Shown: positions 1 through 5,431 of the stretch, piece by piece
Layout: each line of letters opens with the position of its first letter
How positions within the stretch are numbered: position 1 is the stretch's first letter
Assembly (NCBI GenBank): GCA_007117175.1
Contig: SKGZ01000140.1
Location: forward strand, 1 to 5,680
Source of the DNA: Bacteriovoracales bacterium
GTDB lineage: Bacteria; Bdellovibrionota; Bacteriovoracia; Bacteriovoracales; Bacteriovoracaceae
Length of the DNA stretch: 5,680 nucleotides
Reading direction: 5' to 3'
Program-made: the position numbers and the translations under genes
The notes under the pieces: generated by a model
Seen by the model: only the letters and a program-made list of their open reading frames with translations
Databases searched by the model: none
Told to the model about the DNA's origin: nothing

Positions 1-849
1 AATTGTGGTGTCACCTGCACCAGAGACATCGTAAACCTCGCGAGCGAGCGTGGGAATGACTTGATAGGAATTTTCAGTTGAGTCCCATATGGCCATCCCT
101 TGACTTCCCAAAGTAATAACCACTTTGGCAATGGCCAATTTTTGGTGAATGATCTGAGCTAATTCTTCTGGATTATTCTTAAATCCTTCCCCTAATGACT
201 GAACAATCATCTGAGCTTCTTTAAGATTAGGCTTAAGAATATCAGCGCCCCTATACCATTGAGGTGGAGAGAGGCGAGAGGGATCAATGGCCACTAACTT
301 TCCTTGATTTTGAAATAAAACAATAGCCTCTTGCACCAACTTCTCACTTAAAACCCCCTTACCATAATCCTCAATAATGAGGCACTTATGGGCGGAGACG
401 AACTCTTCTAAACGACTGAGAATTTTATCAAAACTATCTTGGGAGATAGCGGCCTTACTTTCATAATCGATGCGGCAAATTTGCTGAGTTGAGGTTAAAA
501 CTCTTTCCTTAAAAGTAGTCTGTCTGGAGTGATCTCTAATGACTCCCCAAGTGCTCACTTTGATTCTCTCTAATTGCTCTTCTAAGGTTTGAGCGTGGTG
601 ATCATTGCCAATGACCCCACACAAAGTGGATTTTACCCCTAATGAAGACAAATTATCAGAAACATTGGCAGCCAGACCAAGCTTTAACCACTCTTTTTGT
701 ACCTCGAGAATGGGAACTGGCGCCTCAGGAGAAATTCGACTCACCTCTCCATAAGTGTACTTATCCACCCCTAGATCACCCAAAACCATCAGAGGATCTA
801 TTTTTTGAAATTTTTGAACTAATTCGTTGAATCTTTCTTCGCTGAGCAT
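1..849 (-). CDS. hldE: D-glycero-beta-D-manno-heptose-7-phosphate kinase (RfaE1/HldE N-terminal domain), 3' end outside window
   Basis: PfkB-family sugar kinase that phosphorylates heptose 7-phosphate at C1 in cytoplasmic ADP-heptose synthesis for the LPS inner core. The 283 visible codons show the family's landmarks in order: GDLGVDKYTYG (24-34), SPEAPVPILEV (40-50), the sugar-binding KLGLAANV (57-64), CRID (125-128), DYGKGVL (161-167), KPNLKEA (207-213), and the anion-hole/catalytic DVSGAGDT (274-281) with catalytic Asp280. Most relatives have GGAANV where this one has GLAANV. The ATG at 849 is preceded by AAAAAAGG about 9 bases upstream, and the next in-frame Met (codon 21) falls in the first beta strand, so this start is well supported. 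It overlaps the end of cmk by 31 bases in another frame. The gene continues past base 1, so a C-terminal nucleotidyltransferase domain (bifunctional HldE) cannot be told from a stand-alone HldA/RfaE1. The family call is firm; the symbol is provisional. Confidence 0.9.
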   Translation of the reverse strand, partial: MLSEERFNELVQKFQKIDPLMVLGDLGVDKYTYGEVSRISPEAPVPILEVQKEWLKLGLAANVSDNLSSLGVKSTLCGVIGNDHHAQTLEEQLERIKVSTWGVIRDHSRQTTFKERVLTSTQQICRIDYESKAAISQDSFDKILSRLEEFVSAHKCLIIEDYGKGVLSEKLVQEAIVLFQNQGKLVAIDPSRLSPPQWYRGADILKPNLKEAQMIVQSLGEGFKNNPEELAQIIHQKLAIAKVVITLGSQGMAIWDSTENSYQVIPTLAREVYDVSGAGDTTI

Positions 850-1544
850 GTTCTAACCTTTTTTAAAATTTCTTGTTCTAATTTCATTAAAACATGCTCG
901 TAAGTCATTTGGGAAGTATCAATCACCTGGGCATCAGGTGGAATCTGGAGGGGGGAAATCTTTCTGTTTTGATCATTTTGATCTCTTTGCTCAATTTGCT
1001 CTCTTAATTCTTCTAGGGCTAGACCATCCGCCAAGCCTTTTTCTTGTAATTCCTGAAGCCTACGTTTGGCCCTCACCTCTGAGTCTGCGGTTAAATAGAA
1101 TTTTAACATGGCCTTAGGAAAAACCACTGAACCAGTGTCACGACCCTCAACAATGCACCAACTCTTATCACTCTGAACAATTTTTTTTTGCCAATGAACG
1201 CAAAAATCCCGCAGCCAAGCTAATTGAGAAAAATCGGAGGTGATGCCAGACACAAAGTTTTCCCTGATTTTTTGACTATAATCCACCTCATTGACTGCCA
1301 CTAAAACTTCTGGCCTAGGTTGGTACTCAAATTTCTGTCTATTAAGATAATCAATGAATTGATCAGATTGCTTTTCTATCAACGGGCGTCGTTCAAACTT
1401 TTCCCACAATACTAAACTAAGCACTCGAAACATTGCCCCTGTATCAATAAATGTTAAATTGAGCTTTTCGGCTAAATTTCTAGTGACAGAGGACTTACCA
1501 CTTCCTGCCGGTCCATCAAGAGTGATGATTGGTAGTTCTTTCAT
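819..1544 (-). CDS. cmk: Cytidylate kinase (CMP/dCMP kinase)
   Basis: Transfers phosphate from ATP to CMP or dCMP to supply CDP/dCDP; cytoplasmic. At 241 residues it is slightly longer than E. coli Cmk (about 227). The motifs are complete and in order: P-loop GPAGSGKSS (11-19), DTGAMFR (34-40; usual form DTGAMYR), EGRDTGSVVFP (133-143), the LID-like YLTADSEVRAKRRLQEL (150-166), RDQNDQNRKISPL (187-199) and DAQVIDTS (204-211). The ATG at 1544 shares ATGA with the stop of the upstream lytic transglycosylase gene, so translation is probably coupled; no strong Shine-Dalgarno is seen. The last 12 or so residues (from about 230) extend beyond the usual family end and lie over the start of the heptose kinase gene. 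No key residue is missing, so the product should be active. Confidence 0.96.
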   Translation of the reverse strand: MKELPIITLDGPAGSGKSSVTRNLAEKLNLTFIDTGAMFRVLSLVLWEKFERRPLIEKQSDQFIDYLNRQKFEYQPRPEVLVAVNEVDYSQKIRENFVSGITSDFSQLAWLRDFCVHWQKKIVQSDKSWCIVEGRDTGSVVFPKAMLKFYLTADSEVRAKRRLQELQEKGLADGLALEELREQIEQRDQNDQNRKISPLQIPPDAQVIDTSQMTYEHVLMKLEQEILKKVRTCSAKKDSTN

Positions 1545-2281
1545 TGAATAGCCGGAGTGTAACTTAATTTTACGTTTCTTTGCCCTGTTATTTTTTGATA
1601 GTGTAAGCTCACCTTTAAGAGATAATGATTAGCTGTCACAATACTGGGACGATGAATATTTCGCCTGGTCCAAGTTGGTCCCATATTATAAGCAACTGTC
1701 GCCAAAAAAGGATTTTGAAAACGCTTATTTAAATCCTTTAAGTAAAGAATCCCCAATTCTAAGTTTTGTAAAATAAGCTTACGATGAAGTGACTCATCAA
1801 CCTGTGGCAATAAGCTTATTATTAAATCCTCACCTTTTTCGGACTCTAAAATGAATCCCTTTCGTTTAAGTTTCTGCAAAAGGTACCTTTGAGTTTGAGG
1901 CATTAATTGCATAATTCCCATTGCCCCTTTATTGCTACGAGCACTTGCCTTAAAATGGCTCTCAGTCCAAGCAACGGCCATCACCCAAAAAGGATCGACT
2001 TGATGTTTTTCACTCATTTTTAAAATTGCTTTAATATATGTCGCTGCTCGCTGACGCACATTATGATCTAAGCGCATCACTAATACCTCTTCCACCTGCT
2101 TTTGAACTAATTGCTCAAATAGACTGAAATTGGCTGAAGAAAACCCAGAGGAGATTCCAAAATAATAATAATTTTCCGGCTTAAAAGAAAATTGATCCGT
2201 TGTTTGAGCAGGGGCTTGGAAAAAGCCGCTACAAAGCATGATCAGGGCGATTGGAACCCAAAAATTGATTTTGCAAAACAT
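1541..2281 (-). CDS. Exported SLT-domain lytic transglycosylase
   Basis: Predicted periplasmic murein lytic transglycosylase that cleaves MurNAc-GlcNAc bonds with 1,6-anhydro-MurNAc formation. From the ATG at 2281 the 246-residue protein starts with a signal peptide: MFCK, then a hydrophobic stretch to about residue 19 and a likely APA-Q cleavage near 25. The catalytic domain shows DPFWVMAVAWTESHFK (96-111) with the ES-motif catalytic Glu at 107, then GAMGIMQLMP (119-128) and AYNMGP (197-202; usual AYNAGP). These are the family-1 SLT/Lyt motifs. No LysM or other binding domain is present. An in-frame GTG at 2302 would add seven residues including an Asp; it follows directly on a stop codon. 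I prefer the ATG because it gives a normal signal peptide, but neither start has a clear ribosome binding site. The LxxC near the signal peptide (LIMLC) is a poor lipobox, so secretion rather than lipidation is favoured. It heads the overlapping set with cmk and the heptose kinase. Confidence 0.9.
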   Translation of the reverse strand: MFCKINFWVPIALIMLCSGFFQAPAQTTDQFSFKPENYYYFGISSGFSSANFSLFEQLVQKQVEEVLVMRLDHNVRQRAATYIKAILKMSEKHQVDPFWVMAVAWTESHFKASARSNKGAMGIMQLMPQTQRYLLQKLKRKGFILESEKGEDLIISLLPQVDESLHRKLILQNLELGILYLKDLNKRFQNPFLATVAYNMGPTWTRRNIHRPSIVTANHYLLKVSLHYQKITGQRNVKLSYTPAIQ

Positions 2282-2303
2282 AGTGGGCCAGTCATAGCCC
2301 ACT
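2282..2303. repeat. Perfect 7-bp inverted repeat at the transglycosylase start
   Basis: AGTGGGC at 2282-2288 and GCCCACT at 2297-2303 are exact inverse complements separated by 8 bases. On the minus strand the hairpin ends one base before the preferred ATG at 2281 and contains the alternative GTG at 2302. It is not followed by a T-run in either direction, so it does not look like a terminator. A role in initiation or as an operator is possible but unproven. Confidence 0.6.
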
Positions 2304-2304
2304 C

Positions 2305-2333
2305 AATATACTTTTGGCAAGATTTCAACTCGA
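2305..2333 (-). promoter_or_regulatory. Weak candidate promoter for the transglycosylase-cmk-heptose kinase set
   Basis: On the minus strand TATATT (2310-2305) could be a -10 element. The hexamer 17 bases upstream, TCGAGT (2333-2328), matches TTGACA at only three positions. A start about 7 bases downstream would fall near 2298, which would exclude the GTG and leave a leader of about 17 bases before the ATG at 2281. The 63-base gap after the upstream gene shows no terminator, so read-through transcription is equally possible. Confidence 0.22.
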
Positions 2334-2365
2334 TGCGTCTAACTCTTTTTCAGCTTATCCAGAAT

Positions 2366-3079
2366 TTAGAGCTCAAAACTCACCGCATCACTAGCATAAA
2401 ACATCTCTTGCGCCTTGCAGCCATCAGCTTGCGGACGAAGGCGAATTCTCTCACCAAAAAGAAAACGCTTAAAGTTGGCTCGGTAGCATTCCTTAGTTTG
2501 AATTGATTCTATGTTAAAAACGATACTATCTCTTCCTGCGCGGCGCTGATGCCCCTTTAAGACTAAAACTTCAGTTTCACCTCTTTCCAATGGCGCCATT
2601 CGCCCCATTCGAAGACGTACTGTCTCAGTACGAGTTCCCGCAGATAAAAATCCATTGCGTAGGCCATCGTCCACCACTTGAGTCGATGAAGAAATTCGTG
2701 ATTGACATCTTCTTCTATAGTAGAAGGCGGTACAATTACCTTCCCGGTCTTCTTTTAAACAATACTTATACTTGGGACAATCTAAATTATGACTGAGCGC
2801 CCAGCGATTATCTGCCAGTTCATTGAAACAATTTCTTTCTGAAATAAATGTCAATTCATTTGGCTTAGTCCTTTTTGCTTTCACTTGCATCGGAACTTCT
2901 AGCTCAAGAGTGACCACCTTGGGAGTCTGAGCAGTTCGGACTAAGGTCACTTCATCTGAAGCTACTTTAATTTTAGCCTTGTCCATAACCACCACAGAGC
3001 GAGACCACTGACTGCGTTGCTCTTGAGCAAATGAAAAAGCAGAAAAAACCAATAAAACCACAAGACTGATATTCTTCAT
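2366..3079 (-). CDS. Exported protein of unknown function with seven cysteines
   Basis: I do not recognise the family. The product is 237 residues from the ATG at 3079. That start is chosen because GGAGGG (3089-3084) sits four bases upstream and because it begins a clean signal peptide (MKNISLVVLLVFSAFSFAQ, cleavage probably after SFA, about residue 18). An upstream in-frame ATG at 3151 would bury the signal and is rejected. The mature part is basic and rich in beta-type hydrophobic/polar alternation. It has five cysteines in a block (about 105-146: ERNC, LDC, YKYC, EGNC, RRRC) and two near the C-terminus (KECY, DGCK). With an odd number, at least one is free or pairs between molecules. There is no catalytic motif, transmembrane helix after the signal, or lipobox. 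A periplasmic or surface role is inferred only from the signal peptide and from its cell-wall-enzyme neighbours on both sides. Confidence 0.82.
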   Translation of the reverse strand: MKNISLVVLLVFSAFSFAQEQRSQWSRSVVVMDKAKIKVASDEVTLVRTAQTPKVVTLELEVPMQVKAKRTKPNELTFISERNCFNELADNRWALSHNLDCPKYKYCLKEDREGNCTAFYYRRRCQSRISSSTQVVDDGLRNGFLSAGTRTETVRLRMGRMAPLERGETEVLVLKGHQRRAGRDSIVFNIESIQTKECYRANFKRFLFGERIRLRPQADGCKAQEMFYASDAVSFEL

Positions 3080-3083
3080 AGAA

Positions 3084-3089
3084 CCCTCC
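3084..3089 (-). promoter_or_regulatory. Shine-Dalgarno GGAGGG deciding the start at 3079
   Basis: GGAGGG on the minus strand lies four bases before the ATG at 3079. It is one of the two strongest ribosome sites in the window and is the reason for preferring this start over the in-frame ATG at 3151. Confidence 0.8.
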
Positions 3090-3101
3090 AATATAAGTTC
3101 C

Positions 3102-3130
3102 ATTTTATCACTGAGACCTGCCCTACTTAA
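3102..3130 (-). promoter_or_regulatory. Candidate promoter of the exported cysteine protein gene
   Basis: Minus-strand TAAAAT (3107-3102), a 5/6 match to TATAAT, has TTAAGT (3130-3125) exactly 17 bases upstream. Initiation near 3095 would give a leader of about 16 bases carrying the GGAGGG ribosome site. A second hexamer, TTGACT (3173-3168), has no good -10 at the right distance. Confidence 0.4.
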
Positions 3131-3166
3131 GCACGCCTGCCCTTTTTTCACACCCTGATCAAAATT

Positions 3167-3195
3167 TAGTCAATTGCAAATGAGTCTGCTAATAT
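3167..3195 (+). promoter_or_regulatory. Extended -10 promoter of the M15 carboxypeptidase gene
   Basis: TAATAT (3190-3195) is preceded directly by TGC, giving an extended -10, with TAGTCA (3167-3172; 4/6 to TTGACA) exactly 17 bases upstream. The expected start, six to eight bases beyond the -10, is 3201-3203, at or next to the A of the ATG. The -35 overlaps the minus-strand TTGACT of the divergent side. Confidence 0.5.
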
Positions 3196-3202
3196 TTCTC
3201 AT

Positions 3203-3862
3203 ATGAACTTTGCCCAACTGACTGGTCGCTCCGAAGAGCATCTGTGTGTTTTTGAAGATGATTTCAAGATTTATAAGCCGATTGAAAAAGACCTTTGCTC
3301 TTTTTTAAGCTCAATTCGACAAGCCGGCTTTGATGCTCAACTAGCCAGCAGCTATCGAAGCTTTGATCGCCAACTGCTCATTTGGAATGAAAAAGCAGAA
3401 GGAAAAAGGCCACTGTTTGACCCACTAGGTAATGAACTGGACTATAACAAGCTCAGTGAAGAAAAAATTCTACAATCAATGCTTTACTGGTCTGCGATCC
3501 CAGGAACATCTAGACATCACTGGGGAACAGATTTTGATCTTTATGATGCTGCTGGCTTTCAAGATCAAAAACTCAAACTCCTTAATTGTGAGTATGAAAA
3601 TGATGGCCCCTGTGCTGCCATGACTCAATTTATAGCCAAGAATCCTTCGGTTTTTTTTCGCCCTTATCAAGGCTCAAAACTCATTCAAGAAGAAAAATGG
3701 CATTACTCCCACCGTCACTTTTCTCTGCAGTTTTTTCAACTCTATGACTATCAAGTGTTTGAAAAAAATATTCAAATGGCGACTCAACTAGCCTTTCGAG
3801 ACTACCTGCTCTCTAACTGCTTAAAATTTTATCAAGCAATTCAAAATTCAGTCACACTTTGA
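3203..3862 (+). CDS. M15-family D-alanyl-D-alanine carboxypeptidase (VanY-like)
   Basis: Zinc peptidase expected to remove the terminal D-Ala from peptidoglycan peptides or precursors. The 219 residues contain the VanY landmarks: SSYRSFDRQ (49-57), the zinc site SRHHWGTDFD (103-112; family SxHxxGxxxD, so His105 and Asp112 as ligands) and EKWH (164-167) with catalytic Glu164 and third ligand His167. The opening QLTGR...HL and the middle IPGTSRHHWGTDFDLYD closely resemble a proteobacterial M15 subfamily that also begins near this point, which supports the start. A stop codon lies in frame at 3167 with no other ATG, GTG or TTG between, so the start cannot be moved upstream. There is no signal peptide or membrane segment: either the enzyme is cytosolic and acts on precursors or recycled muropeptides, or it leaves by an unseen route. 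No ribosome binding site precedes the ATG. It diverges from the exported cysteine protein gene; no terminator follows it. Confidence 0.92.
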   Translation: MNFAQLTGRSEEHLCVFEDDFKIYKPIEKDLCSFLSSIRQAGFDAQLASSYRSFDRQLLIWNEKAEGKRPLFDPLGNELDYNKLSEEKILQSMLYWSAIPGTSRHHWGTDFDLYDAAGFQDQKLKLLNCEYENDGPCAAMTQFIAKNPSVFFRPYQGSKLIQEEKWHYSHRHFSLQFFQLYDYQVFEKNIQMATQLAFRDYLLSNCLKFYQAIQNSVTL

Positions 3863-3988
3863 CACCACTTTCAGAGACATTTTGCACCGCTAAAACTCAC
3901 AATGCAGTAAGTATTATTTGTTTTGCTAATCCTGAGTGCTTTGATAATTTGTCTCTAACGATGAGTCTATAAGTATAAGGAGGATATT
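3863..3988 (+). promoter_or_regulatory. Intergenic leader of the Pro/Tyr-rich secreted protein gene, promoter unresolved
   Basis: This 126-base gap must hold any promoter of the next gene. The best -10-like element is GATAAT (3943-3948, 5/6), which would leave a leader of about 34 bases, but the hexamers 15-17 bases upstream are poor. TATTAT (3912-3917) and TATAAG (3968-3973) also lack a partner at normal spacing. No terminator hairpin for the M15 gene is seen, so read-through is possible. Confidence 0.3.
3977..3983 (+). promoter_or_regulatory. Strong Shine-Dalgarno AAGGAGG
   Basis: AAGGAGG is a full anti-16S match five bases before the ATG at 3989. It is the strongest ribosome site in the window and suggests a well-translated product. 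Confidence 0.85.
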
Positions 3989-4990
3989 ATGCTTAAAACC
4001 GCCGTCACCCTACTGGTGACCACACTCTTAATCGGTGAGACCTTTGCCCAGCAAAGGCCAACTCCCAATCGAGGGCCTCGCTATAACCCGCCTTCTCAAA
4101 GGCCAAGTCAACCGAGTCGACCAAGCACTCCACGAACCACTCCCAGTCGACCGAGTCAGCCCAGTCGACCAAGTACTCCGCCGCGTACGTCGCCGCCACC
4201 AAGACAACAACCAAGTACACCTAACCGTGGACCGCGCTATAATCCGCCGACACAACGGCCTAGTACACCTAACCGAGGGCCGCGCACCACTCCACCTCCA
4301 AGACAGCAACCAAGTACACCTAACCGTGGACCGCGCTATAATCCGCCCACTAGTCGACCAACACCTCCGGCTAATTACCAACGTAATCGCCGCGTGATCG
4401 TGGACAGGTTGCCAACTCACCGTAGAACTTATTACGGAACCCCTCGCTTCCACGCTCCCTATCGCTATCGTCCGGTGACTTTTAGACCGTACCATCACTC
4501 ACCCTATCGTTACGTCTATCGCCATCACCGCAGCTGGGATAGTTTTAGTTACTACCGCTACATTCGCGGAGCCCATCTGAACTATCTCTACATCAATTGG
4601 ATTTTCTGGTACACTCCCAGAGCAGCTGGCTACTACGTCATTAATGGCTACCCGTACTTTGTGTACAATAACTATCGCCACCGCTATAGCCATCTTGATC
4701 GCTGTAATTACCAATTGGTTGATTCCTACACTCACCGAGTGGTGGAAACTTACTGGAATCAATTCTGTAATATTGGATACGATCGCTGTGCCATCGAAAG
4801 AGATCGCAGAAATCAGTGGGCCAATAACCACCGCTTTTTCTGCTCGGAAACTTTCCGTGACCAGAACTATCGTTTCAACCAATTTAACGATCAATATGCT
4901 TACCCAGACGGTTATTACGATCATGACGATGATTATCACTACTCACCGGACTATGATCACCGCCGAGGTTATGACGATCTTTACTACTAA
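3989..4990 (+). CDS. Secreted Pro-repeat / Tyr-Arg-His-rich protein of unknown function
   Basis: I do not recognise a named family. The 333 residues divide into four parts. Residues 1-20 are a signal peptide ending TFA-QQ. Residues 21-128 are a low-complexity Pro/Arg/Ser/Thr/Gln array with TPNRGPRYNPP at 25-35, 77-87 and 110-120, TPNRGPRTTPP at 93-103, and SQPSRPSTP at 40-48 and 56-64. Residues 129-300 are exceptionally rich in Tyr, Arg, His and Asn (for example PYRYRPVTFRPYHHSPYRY from 157), with more hydrophobic stretches around 196-210 and 214-226 and four cysteines (239, 260, 267, 285) that could form two disulfides. Residues 301-333 are a Tyr/Asp/His tail. The N-terminal two thirds is strongly basic with almost no Asp or Glu; the tail is acidic. 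No enzyme motif is present. The composition suggests an extended linker or wall-associated region followed by a small disulfide-bonded domain and a possibly metal-binding tail, located outside the inner membrane; this is inference. Third-position use varies within repeats while the protein is kept, supporting real coding. Confidence 0.88.
   Translation: MLKTAVTLLVTTLLIGETFAQQRPTPNRGPRYNPPSQRPSQPSRPSTPRTTPSRPSQPSRPSTPPRTSPPPRQQPSTPNRGPRYNPPTQRPSTPNRGPRTTPPPRQQPSTPNRGPRYNPPTSRPTPPANYQRNRRVIVDRLPTHRRTYYGTPRFHAPYRYRPVTFRPYHHSPYRYVYRHHRSWDSFSYYRYIRGAHLNYLYINWIFWYTPRAAGYYVINGYPYFVYNNYRHRYSHLDRCNYQLVDSYTHRVVETYWNQFCNIGYDRCAIERDRRNQWANNHRFFCSETFRDQNYRFNQFNDQYAYPDGYYDHDDDYHYSPDYDHRRGYDDLYY
4199..4347 (+). 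repeat. In-frame tandem repeats with 99- and 48-base periods
   Basis: Bases 4208-4248 recur exactly at 4307-4347 (41 bases, offset 99, that is 33 codons). Extending left to 4199/4298 adds eight matching bases and one mismatch. Between the copies, 4261-4285 repeats 4213-4237 with three differences (offset 48, or 16 codons). An older 48-base period is also visible at protein level in the two SQPSRPSTP units upstream. All offsets are multiples of three, so copy-number change would keep the reading frame. Confidence 0.9.
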
Positions 4991-5026
4991 AAAAAAGGGC
5001 CTAGCATTTAGCTAGGCCTTTTTTTT
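4989..5026. terminator. Bidirectional intrinsic terminator between convergent genes
   Basis: GGCCTAGC (4998-5005), loop ATTTA (5006-5010) and GCTAGGCC (5011-5018) form a perfect 8-bp stem. It is flanked by an A-run (4989-4996) and a T-run (5019-5026), giving a U-tract on either strand. It serves the secreted protein gene ending at 4990 and the thioesterase gene ending at 5012, whose last codons and TAG stop are part of the structure. Confidence 0.95.
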
Positions 5027-5431
5027 ATAACCACAAGCATCCAACCACTCATCAGTTGGATGCAATAACTTTCTTTTCTCTATATCAAAAAAGCCAACAG
5101 TGAAAAGACACTCTGCCGCGATCTCCTTGCTCTGCTTTTCAATCCACTGATTCAAATACATAATTTTACCCTTCAAATCCAGCGCCTGAGAGTAAATAAT
5201 AATCTTTTCAAAATCCACTAACTCTCTTTTAAATTTTAAATCGGCCTGTAATAAAACAGGTCCTTTCTGTGTTTGCTGAATTTTCTTAAGGCCGTAACCA
5301 TTTTGAGTGATAAAATCCCATCTGGCCCGCTCCATCATCTGCAAATAATTGGCATTATTGACATGGCCAAAAATATCCAAGTCAGTTGCCACCACTTGAT
5401 AATGATATTGAAAAACCTGATGATCACTCAT
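5012..5431 (-). CDS. 4HBT/YbgC-type hotdog acyl-CoA thioesterase
   Basis: Cytoplasmic hotdog-fold enzyme expected to hydrolyse an acyl-CoA or aryl-CoA thioester; the substrate cannot be told from sequence. At 139 residues it has the usual single-domain length. The signature is at the N-terminus: ATDLDIFGHVNNANYL (15-30), with Asp19 aligning with the catalytic Asp17 of Pseudomonas 4-hydroxybenzoyl-CoA thioesterase, then MMERARWDF (32-40). The GHVNN form is closer to FadM/4HBT-like members than to Tol-Pal YbgC, which has GGVVYHANY, so ybgC is not assigned. The ATG at 5431 overlaps the end of the upstream gene by 8 bases (ATGAGTGA), suggesting coupling; AAAGGA lies about 11 bases upstream. The final codons (GYKKKA) are encoded by the terminator's T-run, and the TAG stop is inside the hairpin. 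Confidence 0.92.
   Translation of the reverse strand: MSDHQVFQYHYQVVATDLDIFGHVNNANYLQMMERARWDFITQNGYGLKKIQQTQKGPVLLQADLKFKRELVDFEKIIIYSQALDLKGKIMYLNQWIEKQSKEIAAECLFTVGFFDIEKRKLLHPTDEWLDACGYKKKA

Noticed and set aside
2282..2303. Inverted repeat as a terminator for the exported protein gene
   Set aside because: It lacks a T-run on either side and lies at the next gene's start codon, 63 bases or more past the previous stop.
2192..2506. Plus-strand open frame bridging two minus-strand genes
   Set aside because: It overlaps the signal-peptide end of the transglycosylase gene and the 3' end of the exported protein gene, has no ribosome site and has no plausible protein character.
3077..3151. Upstream in-frame start for the exported cysteine protein
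   Set aside because: It would add 24 residues before an ideal signal peptide and ignore the GGAGGG site just before the ATG at 3079.
3859..3864. Perfect TTGACA over the M15 gene stop
   Set aside because: No -10-like hexamer occurs 15 to 19 bases downstream, so it is probably chance.
3863..3988. Possible small RNA or riboswitch ahead of the Pro/Tyr-rich gene
   Set aside because: No stable hairpin, terminator or known aptamer core is seen in this A+T-rich 126-base stretch.
4048..4370. CRISPR-like array
   Set aside because: The repeats are coding, in frame, imperfect and unevenly spaced, without unique spacers.
4028..4498. Long open frame on the minus strand inside the Pro-rich repeat gene (156 codons)
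   Set aside because: It is the antisense shadow of a GC-rich repeat array. It has no ribosome site, and the plus-strand frame has a signal peptide, a strong Shine-Dalgarno and a terminator.
4499..4939. Minus-strand open frame of 146 codons, rich in Val and Ile
   Set aside because: The Val/Ile content comes from reading Tyr, His, Asn and Asp codons backwards. It lies entirely inside the real gene and has no start context.
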